A stretch of DNA of 64,000 nt from Solanum dulcamara (lineage: Eukaryota > Streptophyta > Magnoliopsida > Solanales > Solanaceae). The DNA is taken from contig NC_077242.1 of assembly GCF_947179165.1 (NCBI RefSeq), positions 28,705,097-28,769,096 of the forward strand, read 5' to 3'. Below, piece by piece: positions 48,937 through 60,343 of the stretch. Both the position numbers and the translations under genes were made by a program. The number at the start of each line of letters is the position of its first letter. Position 1 is the stretch's first letter. Below the pieces are notes generated by a model. That model was not told the origin of the DNA. It ran no database searches and was given only the letters and a program-made list of their open reading frames with translations.

Positions 48937-50376
48937 TTAAATTTTCTTTTTATTTTTAAACTGCATAATCTCTTCTTCAGCCTTCTTAATAATATCTGGA
49001 ATGTCACTGGAAGCTGTACTGTGTAGACTTTGAGCATCATTAAAAAAATTCTCCTCTCCAGAATTTTCTGGCATGGAATCATCGTCATCTGTTCCAAATT
49101 GTTGCTGAATATCTCTTTTTACTTGTTCCATGTAGGCCGTAACAAGTTCTTCTTGGGACAATAATCCTCCCTTTTTAATCTGCAATTTTTTAGTCATTTT
49201 GGCAAAATGACTTTCTTCTTCTGGAATCTTGATTTTATCAAATCTGCCATATTTAATGATGGCTTCACCAATATCATTTAACAAATCTTGTCCATAAAGC
49301 TTCCCATTTTGGTCTTTCTGAACTAATTTTGACCAGAATTTAGTATGAAATAATCTACAAATACATGGCATACCATCTGAATCTGTAGTGACTTCAATAG
49401 TCCATTTAAAAATCCAAGGGATAGAAAATTCCATAAAGAAGTTCATCAATGGAGTTCCTATGAAAAGTCTGTCTTCTTTTTCTAATTCAGAAATTTTTGG
49501 GGTAGCCTCTAACCATAAGGTAAATTGGTCCAAAAAGAATGAAGGTAATACTGAATTAGTAGGGCCGAAATAGGACCACCACTTCACAAACCAGGTAGGA
49601 ATTACAGTGGCTTTGAAAATTTGAGGACAAATCTTTATGAACCACGAGTGTTTGTGGTCATCATTCTCATAATACAGAGTTTTGGTAAAAGCATCAACAT
49701 AGTCCCAATAATTAAAATTGACACTAGTTTTAACAATAGGATGAGTGTACTGAGAATCTTTTAAAGTACTTAATCCCCATTCTTCTGGTAAAATTAATTT
49801 TTTTATAATAATTTTAGAATATGTAAAATATGATTTATTGGGTCCTCCTGTATTATTGTGAGTAATTTCCACAGACCCTGTAGTAGTTAAAATCATTTCA
49901 TAATGTAATCTTGTTTTGTAAGTTTGCATAGGAAATAATGCATTGCTTAAATAGCGTTTCATCACGACCCATGGATTGGTTTTCCATTGAAAATCTTTTG
50001 GATCAACATGTAAAATCAATTCCTTTTTAGGATTGGTGCAAAAAATCTCTTTATCATTTTTTCCAATAATTGAGGCAAAAGAATCTTCATTTGTAGGATC
50101 CTCAACTGAGGTGGGTTGACTGGTAACATTGTTACCCCCAGTAGTTCCAGCATTGCTGGCATTGATAAAATTTAAGTAATTTTGATAATCTTCAAAGGAG
50201 GGTCGAATACCGGCATTGCCGACTGTAGAAGACGACGCTCCTGGAGTAGAAATTCCTCCAATTAATCTGCTTGAACCTGGAATCTGGCCCAAAGACTGAA
50301 ATCTATTTTGGTTTTGGACACCTCGGGCTCTTCCTCGATTTGAGGACCCGGACCAGTTAGGGTGCATCCTGTTCAT
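48937..50376 (-). CDS. Pararetroviral ORF3, 479 residues
   Basis: It starts MNRMHPNWSGSSNRGRARG 8 nt after the polyprotein stop and is open throughout. The N-terminal ~100 residues are rich in Gly, Ser, Asn and Arg and look disordered. The middle has aromatic clusters (WFVKWWSYFG), and the C-terminus is acidic (GTDDDDSMPENSGEENFF) followed by a Lys-rich end. A SKIII...LILPEEW segment (PEEW at residues 197-200) resembles a stretch in ORF1. In caulimovirids the last ORF is often a translational transactivator/inclusion-body protein, and position alone suggests such a role. I do not recognise a domain, so the function is open. Confidence 0.75.
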   Translation of the reverse strand: MNRMHPNWSGSSNRGRARGVQNQNRFQSLGQIPGSSRLIGGISTPGASSSTVGNAGIRPSFEDYQNYLNFINASNAGTTGGNNVTSQPTSVEDPTNEDSFASIIGKNDKEIFCTNPKKELILHVDPKDFQWKTNPWVVMKRYLSNALFPMQTYKTRLHYEMILTTTGSVEITHNNTGGPNKSYFTYSKIIIKKLILPEEWGLSTLKDSQYTHPIVKTSVNFNYWDYVDAFTKTLYYENDDHKHSWFIKICPQIFKATVIPTWFVKWWSYFGPTNSVLPSFFLDQFTLWLEATPKISELEKEDRLFIGTPLMNFFMEFSIPWIFKWTIEVTTDSDGMPCICRLFHTKFWSKLVQKDQNGKLYGQDLLNDIGEAIIKYGRFDKIKIPEEESHFAKMTKKLQIKKGGLLSQEELVTAYMEQVKRDIQQQFGTDDDDSMPENSGEENFFNDAQSLHSTASSDIPDIIKKAEEEIMQFKNKKKI

Positions 50377-50384
50377 AAAAATAT

Positions 50385-53300
50385 CTAATTCAAATATTTT
50401 CTTGTAAGAAAATCAGGCAAACTATTTTCAATACCCTTTTTATATTCAATGTCAAAATCAAAAGGGGCTAATAATGCTTGCCATCTAGCAAACATCTGTT
50501 TTGAAACATTATGCTTACAATCTTTATTAAACATAAATTTAGCAGCCTGACAGTCTGTTTTAATAATAAATTTCTGATTATATAGATCAGTCTGAAATTT
50601 TAATACACATTTAACAATAGCTAAAATTTCTTTTGCCACAGTAGCATAATTCTTTTGACTAGTATTCCATTTACCAGAATAAAATTGAATAATAAAATCT
50701 TTTTTATCAATAGGAGAATGCTGCGTTAAAATACCACCATAACCAATATCTGAAGCATCTGTTTCAACTGTTTTTGTCCAATTTGGATTTGCTAAAGTCA
50801 AGCAGGGTAATTCTCTAACTTTTAATTTAATATTTTTAACAGCAGTAGTATGTAAATCACTCCAAGCTTTAGGCTCCTTTTTTAATCTATCATAAAGAAT
50901 AGCAGTATCTGTAACCAAATTTTTAACAAAAGGAGAAATATAATTTAAACTTCCTAAAAATCTCTGTAATTGGGTCTTATCAGTTAAGATATCAGGAAAT
51001 TTGGAAGCAAATTCAATACTTCTATTGATTGGACTAATTTTACCTTTTTCAATATTATGTCCTAAAAATCTAACATTTGTTTGGAAAATAAACATTTTTG
51101 GTTGAGAAATTACCAACCCATTCTGAATAACAATTTTTTGGAATAATTCTAAATGTCTAAAATGTGAATCAATATTTTTAGAAAATACTAGAATATCATC
51201 AATGTAGACAATAATAAAATTAGTATAAGGAATAAAAATATTATTCATAATTTTTTGAAATTCCGAAGGAGCATTCTTTAATCCAAAAGGCATAACATTC
51301 CATTCAAATTGACCCATAGGAACATTAAAAGCAGTCTTATATTTGTCAGACTCAGAAATCTGTATTTGCCAGTAACCTGATTTTAAATCAAACTTGGAAA
51401 AAATTATAGCATCATGTAATCTGTCTAATAAGTCCTTTTTATTAGGAATGGGATATCTAATCCATTTTAAAACTTTGTTGAGGGGTTTATAATTAATAAC
51501 TAGTCTGGGAACACCTCTTTCTTGTTCAGCATGTTTATTAACATAAAAAGCAGTACATGACCATGCAGAACTAGAATGTCTAATCAAATTCTTTTTTAAC
51601 AAATTATCAATTTCTGTTTTACAAAGTTCTAAATAATCAGAATTCATTTGACAAGGTCTAGCCTTTGTTGGGATATTTAATTCATCAAAAGAATCTTCAT
51701 AAGGTAAAGTAACAACATGTTTTTTTCTATTCCAAAAAGTACTAGGATGTTCACCACATATTTGAGAAATAAATTGGGCTTTTAACAAGGATATTTTTTC
51801 CTGTAATTTAGGATTGTTTAAAATAACATCTAGTTCTAATATAAAAATTTCTTGTTTAATGAAATTGATTTGTTGATTTTTTAAAACCAATTTATCAACA
51901 ATCTGGTTAATAGTTTTTGTAAAAGGCTTAGTAATAAAATTTAATTGGAAATCTTTATTCTTGTAAGTCCCAATTAATCTATTATTATCCCAATATTTTA
52001 ATGGAAAAATAGCATTCATAAAAGGTACTCCTAAGATAATAGGGCAAGAAATATCTTCAACAATCATGAAACTTTGAGGTAAACAAATACCATTATTACA
52101 CAGAAATGCTTCAGGCAATTTATAACGTAATTTCATTCTACTACCATTAGCAGATCTTAAACAATGAGTAGTTTTATGAAAATATCTAGAAGGAATAATT
52201 CCTTCTTGTACACAATTAACATCTGCACCACTATCAAATAAAGCAATAAATTCTTTTCTAAAATTATAATCTATTTGCAATGTGATATTAATATAAAATT
52301 TTTGTGAAGTAATAATACTAAGTTTTTGTAAAAATTCACTATTTGCATCAAACTTGATAACTTTTAGAAAATCTTCATTATTATCATGTAAATTGGGTCC
52401 TAGCATCATCTGTTTATTCTCTTCATCAGATTTGTTAGCCTGTAAAAGTAAGTCAAAAGTTCTAGAATCTTCAAGACTTGAAATTCTTTTATCCATAATT
52501 TTGTTTTGGGCTTTTAACTGGATAACTTCTTCTTTTAAAAGACTAATTTCTTGTCTTAAATCAGAAGTAGTGACCTCTTTTGAAAAGGAATCCCTTTGTT
52601 TTAAAATCTGTTTTATATCTGCCATAGAATAATAAGCAGGTTGTCTAATAATCTCAACAGGCTTTTCATCTAATTTGCTACTACTAGCACCTTCATCAAA
52701 AATAGTATCAAAAATCTTATTTCTTAAATCTTTATCTTTGACAGTCTTTAAAATATCAAAAATCTTATCATCCTCTATAACAGTTAAATTAAAATCCTGA
52801 AAATTAGATAACAGATTATACAAACTATCATCTTTTTCACAAGACATACCCTTTTGACAGGGTTCACATTCATTTTCAGAAAAGGATCTATCAGAATCTG
52901 AATATAAATCTTCATTTTGTAAAATTTTGACTTGGTCTTCAGTAGAAGAAGAATAAGAAGAAGAATCTGAACTAGTTTTATTAATACCAGAAGGAGAACC
53001 TTCATTATCAGAATATAAAAGAATTTTGCACAAAGAGTCTTTTAATTTATCATCCAAATCTAATGCTTTAATTTTTTCCTGAGTCTTACATTCATTAGCA
53101 TAATGACCATATCTACCACACTTATGGCATTTAATATTTTTCTTATAATCTTTCTTTCCCATTTTGCGCTTATATATTTTCCTATATTTTTTAGGAAGCT
53201 CTTTTAAATCAGCTTTAGATAAATCACGACGCTTAACTTTGCGAGATTTTTTGTAAAACTTCTCTTTAGAAGAATAGTCTTTTCCCTTTCTAGCAATAGT

Positions 53301-54908
53301 AGGCATATCAAAAGCAAATTGATCACAAAATTCACCCAATTGTTGTTTTTCATTTAATCTATTCTTCTTGATATGATAATTCATTTTAATATCATTACAA
53401 ACATTCAAACCTTCTTGAGTACAAACACTGATAATCTTACCATAAGTAAGTTTTTCATAAGGAATCTTGGTTTCAGTACCTCGAAGAGTTTTTCTAACAC
53501 GTTCAGCAAAAATAGAAGGCAATCCATCAATAAATTTAGACTTCCAATGTTCATGGCTACAATCATGCAATTCCATAACTCTACTAAGAAAAACATCTTT
53601 ATACCATCTAAAATCAGACAATTGTCTACATCGTAAATTTTGTAAAGTAGTCCTAATCGTTTCTGCTTCATCAGTCCATCTACCACAAAAATGTTCAACC
53701 ATAGTAGTGACCAAAGTATAAACAGCATTGGCCCTCTCTTGGCTTTCAGAGGTAGAAACATCAGTAGTCTCATAGGCTAATTGGCCTTCTAATTTAGAAA
53801 CAGTTTTAGTGTTCATAATAGTAGTACGATGTTCTTCTTTTAAAAAATTATCCCACCAACCTTTTAACTGACCAGTAAATCCAGCCACAATCATATAGGC
53901 AATTTCTTTATCAGCATTATTATTAACTTTGGAAATTGTACTATACATTAACATTCTATGAACAGTGGTGAAAATCTGTTTATCATTAAAACCATCAATA
54001 TTCCATTCATAAATTTCACGATAATTATAACTATTATTAAAAACATGTTCTCTTTCTTCATTTAAAACATCAACAGGAGTAGGCCTATTATAATAATACA
54101 TACGTTGAATGGGTTTATCAGCCCATTTAGTATTAATCCTATTTACAGAAAAATCATGCTTGGCACGTTGATCAATAAAAAATTTTTCTTTTGCAGTTAG
54201 CACAGGTTGTGGTTTTAAATCCAAGTTTTTGACATGAGAAGACAAATCTATATTTTTTAATTTATCACGTAAAAGTTGTTCAATATCTTCTGTAGATTCG
54301 GTTTTGAAATCTGGAATTTTAGGAGGTGGTTGTAAAGTATTTCTAACAATTTTTTGTTCTCCTTTCTCTTTTTTGTTTGTAAATAAATCAATTTTTTCTT
54401 GTAAAATCTTAATTTGTTTTAAAGAATTATCAAGATGCTTATGTAAAGACATAACATGTTCACCTAAAACATTTAAATAATAATTAGCATAATTTTGCTG
54501 TTTTAATAATAAATTCACATGTTCACAATTTACTAAGGCATTTTTATCATTAAATAATTTAGCAAATGCAGTAAAATTGATTGTTTTCCCGTCTTTATAG
54601 ACTTCAAAAGATTGCATGGGAGGCAAGGAAGAAATAACAATATCACCAGTAGATAATCTATATTCATGTTCAATGACAGATAAATATTGACCTACATATT
54701 TAAGCATGAACCAAGGCACAAATGATAATAAAATATTTTCCTTAGCTAAATCAGTATAAAAATCTTCTTGAAAATATTTCTTTTCTTCTGGGGGAAATGA
54801 TTGAAAAAACCATTGTCTAAAAGGTTCCCAATTTGTACAAAAAAATTCTTCAGATATTTGTTTTCTTGCCGGTGAACCCGGACTAAAATCAATGGGTTTA
54901 CTATCCAT
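50385..54908 (-). CDS. Pararetroviral polyprotein: capsid/zinc knuckle, PR, RT, RNase H
   Basis: 1507 residues, fully open, starting MDSKPIDFSPGSPARK. The first ~590 residues form the probable coat-protein part. A CX2CX4HX4C knuckle (CHKCGRYGHYANEC) lies at residues 594-607 after a Lys/Arg-rich run, followed by a Ser/Asp-rich acidic stretch. The aspartic protease has DSGADVNC at about 892-899. Reverse transcriptase includes KFDLKSGYW, MPFGLKNAPS and YIDD at 1235-1238. RNase H has TDASDIGYGG (first catalytic Asp about 1384) and TDCQAAKFMF. The protein stops after FLTRKYLN with no integrase or chromodomain. This domain order without integrase is that of Caulimoviridae. Its ATG overlaps the stop of ORF1 by 8 nt. 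Confidence 0.92.
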   Translation of the reverse strand: MDSKPIDFSPGSPARKQISEEFFCTNWEPFRQWFFQSFPPEEKKYFQEDFYTDLAKENILLSFVPWFMLKYVGQYLSVIEHEYRLSTGDIVISSLPPMQSFEVYKDGKTINFTAFAKLFNDKNALVNCEHVNLLLKQQNYANYYLNVLGEHVMSLHKHLDNSLKQIKILQEKIDLFTNKKEKGEQKIVRNTLQPPPKIPDFKTESTEDIEQLLRDKLKNIDLSSHVKNLDLKPQPVLTAKEKFFIDQRAKHDFSVNRINTKWADKPIQRMYYYNRPTPVDVLNEEREHVFNNSYNYREIYEWNIDGFNDKQIFTTVHRMLMYSTISKVNNNADKEIAYMIVAGFTGQLKGWWDNFLKEEHRTTIMNTKTVSKLEGQLAYETTDVSTSESQERANAVYTLVTTMVEHFCGRWTDEAETIRTTLQNLRCRQLSDFRWYKDVFLSRVMELHDCSHEHWKSKFIDGLPSIFAERVRKTLRGTETKIPYEKLTYGKIISVCTQEGLNVCNDIKMNYHIKKNRLNEKQQLGEFCDQFAFDMPTIARKGKDYSSKEKFYKKSRKVKRRDLSKADLKELPKKYRKIYKRKMGKKDYKKNIKCHKCGRYGHYANECKTQEKIKALDLDDKLKDSLCKILLYSDNEGSPSGINKTSSDSSSYSSSTEDQVKILQNEDLYSDSDRSFSENECEPCQKGMSCEKDDSLYNLLSNFQDFNLTVIEDDKIFDILKTVKDKDLRNKIFDTIFDEGASSSKLDEKPVEIIRQPAYYSMADIKQILKQRDSFSKEVTTSDLRQEISLLKEEVIQLKAQNKIMDKRISSLEDSRTFDLLLQANKSDEENKQMMLGPNLHDNNEDFLKVIKFDANSEFLQKLSIITSQKFYINITLQIDYNFRKEFIALFDSGADVNCVQEGIIPSRYFHKTTHCLRSANGSRMKLRYKLPEAFLCNNGICLPQSFMIVEDISCPIILGVPFMNAIFPLKYWDNNRLIGTYKNKDFQLNFITKPFTKTINQIVDKLVLKNQQINFIKQEIFILELDVILNNPKLQEKISLLKAQFISQICGEHPSTFWNRKKHVVTLPYEDSFDELNIPTKARPCQMNSDYLELCKTEIDNLLKKNLIRHSSSAWSCTAFYVNKHAEQERGVPRLVINYKPLNKVLKWIRYPIPNKKDLLDRLHDAIIFSKFDLKSGYWQIQISESDKYKTAFNVPMGQFEWNVMPFGLKNAPSEFQKIMNNIFIPYTNFIIVYIDDILVFSKNIDSHFRHLELFQKIVIQNGLVISQPKMFIFQTNVRFLGHNIEKGKISPINRSIEFASKFPDILTDKTQLQRFLGSLNYISPFVKNLVTDTAILYDRLKKEPKAWSDLHTTAVKNIKLKVRELPCLTLANPNWTKTVETDASDIGYGGILTQHSPIDKKDFIIQFYSGKWNTSQKNYATVAKEILAIVKCVLKFQTDLYNQKFIIKTDCQAAKFMFNKDCKHNVSKQMFARWQALLAPFDFDIEYKKGIENSLPDFLTRKYLN

Positions 54909-55953
54909 CTAAACCATTTGGAAAATTCATTTCAGAATCTGTCGGTTCACTTAAATCTCCTCCTCCTCTAGCAATATTTTTATTATCAATAATAATATGA
55001 TCAAATCTTTGAGGAATAGTTTCTCTAATCTGAGAAGTAGATGCCCTAGATGGTATATCTACTAAGTAATTAGCAGGAGAAATGTAAGAAGACATAGATC
55101 TAGTTAATCTAGAAGAAGAATTAGTAATCCTAGGAATATGTTCATCATTAAAACGAAGTCTAACAGTCCCATCTGAAGTTTGAGAAATTTCAGCAAGATC
55201 TTCACAAGTAATATTTTGAGGGACAGCAGCCTCCTCAATAATCCATTCTTCCGGGAAATTAATTTCTTCCCATTTAATTAATCTACGTGTAATAATTTTA
55301 GATTTAGAAAAATTATTTTCAAATAATACAGTCTCATTATTGTTGTCAGCAATACGACATCTAGGTGATAAAGTATACAAAGGTCGATACACAATTCTAG
55401 TGCAAATACAAATCACTTCCGTACCAGGTAAATAATTATAACCATTAATTTTGACATTCAAAATCAATGACTGTAAAACATTCACATCAGATAATGCAAC
55501 ATTTAAATTTGGATAAGCGTTAAAATAAACAGCACCATAAGCTAAACTAGATTGGATTGTACCAATTAAAGAATTATTCCAATTTAAATTTCTACCATCT
55601 CTTAAAGCAGCAATAAAAGATTCAGGCAAACCTTTTAAAGTTAAAGGTTTAAAAGCAACTTGTACTAATCCAATATGCAAATAATTAAAATCTTTATGTT
55701 TATAATAATCAATATCATCTTGAGTAAAAAGATGGAAAATATCACTCTCTTTTTCCATAGTAAAACTTAATTCGGTAGTTTTAACAGTTGTCTTACCAGC
55801 AAATCTTTCAAATGTGCCTAATTTATAGATAGTTTGCACATCTACTTTAGGAATAGTCCAAGTATTTAATAAATCTTGATTAACAGGTAAATCTATCTGT
55901 TCTTTTAACATATTTTTAATAATTTTTGGTTTTTTAAACCAATCCATTAACAC
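54901..55953 (-). CDS. Pararetroviral movement protein (30K superfamily)
   Basis: 350 residues, open, first ORF after the primer site. The motifs HIGLVQVAFKPLT, LRDGRNLNW, LIGTIQSSLAYGAVYFNAYP and VALSDVN (the conserved Asp is at about residue 156) match caulimovirid movement proteins of the 30K superfamily, which modify plasmodesmata for cell-to-cell spread. A C-terminal region with FPEEW (about 233-237) and a polar tail follows. The start is MLMDWFKK; a second in-frame ATG two codons later is an alternative. Presence of a movement protein separates this element from ordinary LTR retrotransposons. Confidence 0.85.
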   Translation of the reverse strand: MLMDWFKKPKIIKNMLKEQIDLPVNQDLLNTWTIPKVDVQTIYKLGTFERFAGKTTVKTTELSFTMEKESDIFHLFTQDDIDYYKHKDFNYLHIGLVQVAFKPLTLKGLPESFIAALRDGRNLNWNNSLIGTIQSSLAYGAVYFNAYPNLNVALSDVNVLQSLILNVKINGYNYLPGTEVICICTRIVYRPLYTLSPRCRIADNNNETVLFENNFSKSKIITRRLIKWEEINFPEEWIIEEAAVPQNITCEDLAEISQTSDGTVRLRFNDEHIPRITNSSSRLTRSMSSYISPANYLVDIPSRASTSQIRETIPQRFDHIIIDNKNIARGGGDLSEPTDSEMNFPNGLDG

Positions 55954-55966
55954 AGTTTTAAATAAA

Positions 55967-55985
55967 AAGTGTTAAATAATAACTT
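55967..55985. repeat. Inverted repeat arm near the 5' leader
   Basis: aagtgttaaataataactt here is the exact reverse complement of 48498-48516. It lies between the primer site and the movement protein ORF; its partner lies just beyond ORF3, at the edge of the downstream repeat. Confidence 0.85.
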
Positions 55986-56010
55986 AATAATAAATTATTA
56001 GAATACTTCC

Positions 56011-56025
56011 ATGGCTCTGATACCA
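56011..56025 (-). other. Pararetroviral minus-strand primer site, tRNA-Met
   Basis: On the - strand the sequence TGGTATCAGAGCCAT is complementary to the 3' end of initiator tRNA-Met, the primer used by caulimovirids. It starts 2 nt after the TG...CA core of the upstream repeat. Confidence 0.93.
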
Positions 56026-56380
56026 AGTGTTGAGCAGGACCTTAGGGGTTATTGGAAATTTTACTTAGTCTGGTAATTTTACAAAGTCAAATCTATTTTA
56101 TGTAAACCACGAATTAATCGTTTAAAACCCAACCGGGAACATCCCTAGGCGACATCATCAGCCATACAGGACTTACCAACGGAATTACAAGGTTTTAACC
56201 CAATTAATCCATCACTAACCATGTCGGGAACACCCCTTTTAGGGCTTACCAACGCCATGGTTTAAGCTTAGTTTACTATAAAATTATTTTAACTTTAACC
56301 TGACCAAAACCGTAACCCATTAAAGAAAAGCTCTTATTTTAGAGTCTTTGCCATTTTATATTCTAACAATCTTCTTAAGT
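56020..56380 (-). repeat. Upstream terminal direct repeat, 361 bp
   Basis: No difference from 48141-48501 was found by eye. Its core is 56028-56368 (TG...CA, 341 bp). It contains a TATA-like box and should hold the promoter and leader start. Two internal segments share the words cgggaaca and cttaccaacg, suggesting an old internal duplication. Confidence 0.95.
56353..56360 (-). promoter_or_regulatory. TATA-like box in the upstream repeat
   Basis: TATAAAAT on the - strand lies near the start of the TG...CA core, about 330 nt before the primer site. The equivalent in the downstream repeat is 48474-48481. Placement fits a pregenomic RNA promoter. No transcription start can be read from the sequence. 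Confidence 0.5.
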
Positions 56381-56395
56381 AATAATAATAATAAA

Positions 56396-56474
<79 letters not shown>
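56380..56474. repeat. (TAA)n microsatellite at the right edge
   Basis: About 95 bp of TAA repeats with one interruption (aaaatat near 56393-56399) directly adjoin the element. Together with 47084-48140, this places the insertion within a single original (TAA)n tract. Confidence 0.95.
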
Positions 56475-56475
<1 letters not shown>

Positions 56476-57879
56476 TTGAAAATTTAAAAACTATCAAAAA
56501 AATAAAATAAATAAATTCAAACATATGAGTAATAAGAAAAAGTATTGGGTAAAAAAAATGTGTTGGACCAGTACTGTATTTGCCGTCAAATTCAAGATAT
56601 TGTGACGTCTAACTATCAAGTACTACTATATTGGTAAGCATATTTAAATATGTCAGTTTCATAAAATGGACATTTAAACTCAATGAGTGATCAAATATAT
56701 ATTTAAATTTGGAAAAATTATTTAATTAGATAAATATTTTTACTGTATTTATTAAAATAATTTATATTTAAAAATAACTATATAATCTTTTTTCTTCTTT
56801 CTCTTGATCTCTCTCTCCCTTATGCTTTCCCCTTGCTCTCTTTTTCCTTCTCTCGATGTATTCCTGATCTCTCTCTCTCCTTTTTTTCTCGGTGATAATG
56901 ATAATTAGAGGTAATTGATAAATGTATTAATATATATTTTGATATGAGATACATATATTTATGTAAATATATATTAAATATTTAATAGTAAATATATATT
57001 AAATATTTAATAGTAAATATATTGATGATATTAATATCGGATAGATGAAATTAATATTTAATATACATGGAATGAAATTGATTATACATACATAGATACA
57101 TGAGAGTGATGTTGAATACACATAAAATTTGTAAAATTCGGATATATTCTGAAATATAGATACATAGGGAGAAAGGCGAGTGAGAGAGAAAAATATGCAA
57201 ATGAGAGAGAAGAGAGGCGAGTGAGAGAGTTAGGGTCGTTTCGACCATAAAGCCACTAAAGCAACTCTTTAGCGCCCCAAATTTTTTAGGGCCCCCAACT
57301 TTTTCTAAATACTATATATATATATATATATTATTTGTTTAATTTATGTAATGTGGAAGTCGTTGTAATAATTGAGAAATTAAATAGTATTTAATTATAG
57401 CATCTTTTTTTACGTGGATACTTTTGTTAACTTATTTATACTTTGGTGATTATCATAAACCCATATTACAATTCTTACATTTACCTTTTTTATTCTCCAA
57501 TCAGTTTTTATCATCTCATTATTAAATATTCTAACGTCTACCAAACGGTCAAACCTTTTGCATTATGCAAAATCTATTGTTTTGTGTTTACAAAAAGATA
57601 AAATTTATTTTTTGATGTATTCCTTAAATTTTAAGCACTGCAACAAATTCATACTAGTATCATTATATAAACTTTTTAAATTTTGAGTCAAATTTTATTA
57701 TTCTAACTTTATATTATAGTTATTCATTAAATATTTTCATTGTTAACATTCTTATTTCATACCTTCACGAGACTTCATTTATAAGATTACATTGATTATG
57801 TTATACTTACTCAATTTACATATAATAACTAAAAGAAAAAGACCTTTTCATATAATGGTAATTATTATTACAAGAAAAT
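56475..57879. other. AT-rich non-coding DNA
   Basis: It contains CT-rich and GA-rich stretches (56790-56890, 57170-57225), an (AT)n run near 57315-57330 and a short ggggc/gcccc palindromic segment near 57270-57297. No gene was recognised. Confidence 0.5.
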
Positions 57880-60343
57880 TCGATTAATTGCAAATGATCA
57901 TCCCAATTACCCTTGAAATTAATGACATAAGCTCTCAAAATGTCCTCTAAGGTCTGAATAGTATGCTCAGCTTGACTATTGATATGAGGGTGAAAAGTTG
58001 TGCTAAGCTTAACTTGAATACCAAGACCCTTTTGAAAAGAACTCCAAAATTTAGGTATAAACTAAGTACATCAGTTTAAAATGATCGATAACGGAACACC
58101 ATAAAGAATAACTAACTCATGAATATACAATCTAGCATAGTCTTCGGCTTAATAGGAAGTCTTAAAGGGAAGAAAATGCACTAACTTAGTCATTCGGTCA
58201 ACAACCACCCAAATAAAATAATGTTGGCTACAGGTACAAGGCAAACTCTTGATGAAATCCATATTCAAATCTTCTCACTTCCAAGTAGGAATCTCAATAT
58301 CTTGAGCTAAACCTTCTGATTTTTTATGTTCAACCTTCACTTGTTGGCAATTGGGATATTTGGCCACAAAATACGCAATATTCTTCTTCATGCCATTTAA
58401 CCAATATAATTCCCTCAAATCTCGATAGATTTTTGTGGAACCAGGATAAATTGAATAACACGAACTATCAGCTTTAGACAATATCATTTCCCTCAAGCCA
58501 TCAGCATTGGAACACACAAATTTGGGAGAAAGCCTTGATGGATTTTTTGACTACTGTTTTCTTTAATTCAACCAAAGTAAGATCATTGTCTTTCTTTAAC
58601 TTAACATCCACCACAAGAGACGATTCAGAACTATTTGGAACAATGACACCACCATCCTCGAAATCAACCAAGAGAACACTCAAATGAGCTAATCTATGAA
58701 CATCATGAACTAAATCCTTCTTTTCATCCTCAACATGGGCCACACTATTCATGGTCAACCTAGTAAGAGCATCAGCAACTACGTTCGCCTTACCCAGATG
58801 GTACAACACACTCATATCATAGTTCTTTAACAACTCAAGTCATCTCCTTTGTCGAAGGTTCAAATTCTTTTGGTTGAACACATATTACAAATTCTTATGG
58901 TCGGTTAACATATCTACATAGACACTATAGAGATAGTGTCTCAAAATCTTTAAAGCAAACACAACCATCGGTAACTCTAAGTCATTAGTTAGATAGTTCT
59001 TTTCATGCACTTTGAGTTGCCTAGAAGCATAGGCTATTACTTTCACATTTTGCATCAAACACAACCAAGTCCAACTTCTGAAGTATCACAATAAACAAAA
59101 AATCCATTGAATCCTTTTCGGTAAAGTCAACACCTGGGTGGAAGTAAGCCTATCTTTCAATTCTTGGAAGCTTTTCTCACATGCCTCAGGCCATTGTAAT
59201 TTCACCTTCTTTTGAATCAAAGTAGTCAAGGTCTATGTAATGGAAGAGAATCCTTCCACAAACCGTCAATAATCAGCTAAGACCAAGAAACTTCAAATAT
59301 CGAAAGGAGAGAAAGGTTTAGCATAATTTTAAGCACTTCATTTTTCTTAGGATCCATCATAATACCTTTACAAGAAATAATATGGCGAAGAAAAGCAATT
59401 GACCTCAGCCAAAACTCACACTTTCTAAACTTAGCAAATAACTGACGATCCTTGAGGACTTTCAATACAATCCTCAAATGATCGGCATGATTCTCTTCAC
59501 TTTGAGAATAAACCAAAATAATCAATGAACACAATTACAATTACCTTGCTCATTAAATCCATAAAAGTTGAGGTAGCATTCATTTGTCCAAAAGACATAA
59601 TCAAGAATTCGTAGCGATCATATCGAGTTCTAAAGGATATTTTTAGAATATCATATTCCCTTACTCCGGGTTGATTATAACCCGATCGAAGAACATTATT
59701 TGAAAAGTAGCTTGCTCCTTGAAGTTGGTCGAACAAGTGATCAATCCTTGGAGTGGAATACTTATTCTTAATTATGACCTAGTTCAATTGCTATTAGTCA
59801 ATGCACATACAGAGAGAAACTATCCTTCTTATGAAAAAAGAGAACTGCAACACCTCATGGAGAGAGATACTCGATCTAATAAAACCCTTATCCAATAAAT
59901 ATTTCAACTGATTCTTTAACTCTTTCAATTCTGATAGAGCCATTTATTAAGGAGGAATAAAGATAGGTTGGGTATCAGGGAGAAGATCGATACCAAAGTC
60001 TATTTCCCTTTCGGGAGAGATACTTGGGAGGTTGTCGAGGAAAACTTCTAGGAACTTGTTGACAATCAAAATTGACTGAAGAGTAGGAGTTTCAGAATTT
60101 GTATCTCTAAACTGGACTAGATGATAAATGCAACCTTTGAAAATGATTTTTTGAGCTTTAAGGCACGAGATGAATTGATCCTTACACACGAAATTACTAC
60201 CCTTCCATTTTATGACTGGCTCATTAGGAAACTGAACATGACCACACAGGTCCTACAACATATAGAAGCATAACATATATGAAGTCAATCCATACCAAGA
60301 ATATCATCAAGATCATTCATGTCAAGCTCTATAAGATCAACTA
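57880..60343 (-). pseudogene. Decayed Ty3/gypsy pol (PR end, RT, RH, partial IN)
   Basis: Reading right to left: a protease tail (DLDDILGMD, then TGA at an expected Trp, near 60290), RT pieces ([59 protein letters not shown]), RNase H/tether (HLGKANVVADALTR), the integrase zinc-finger region with replaced ligands (ADSSCYSIYPGSTKIYRDL, YPNCQQVK) and an integrase end (AEHTIQTLEDILRAYVIN) near 57900. Many frameshifts and stops. Its upstream end is cut by the LTR beginning at about 60344. An old, dead element. Confidence 0.85.
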
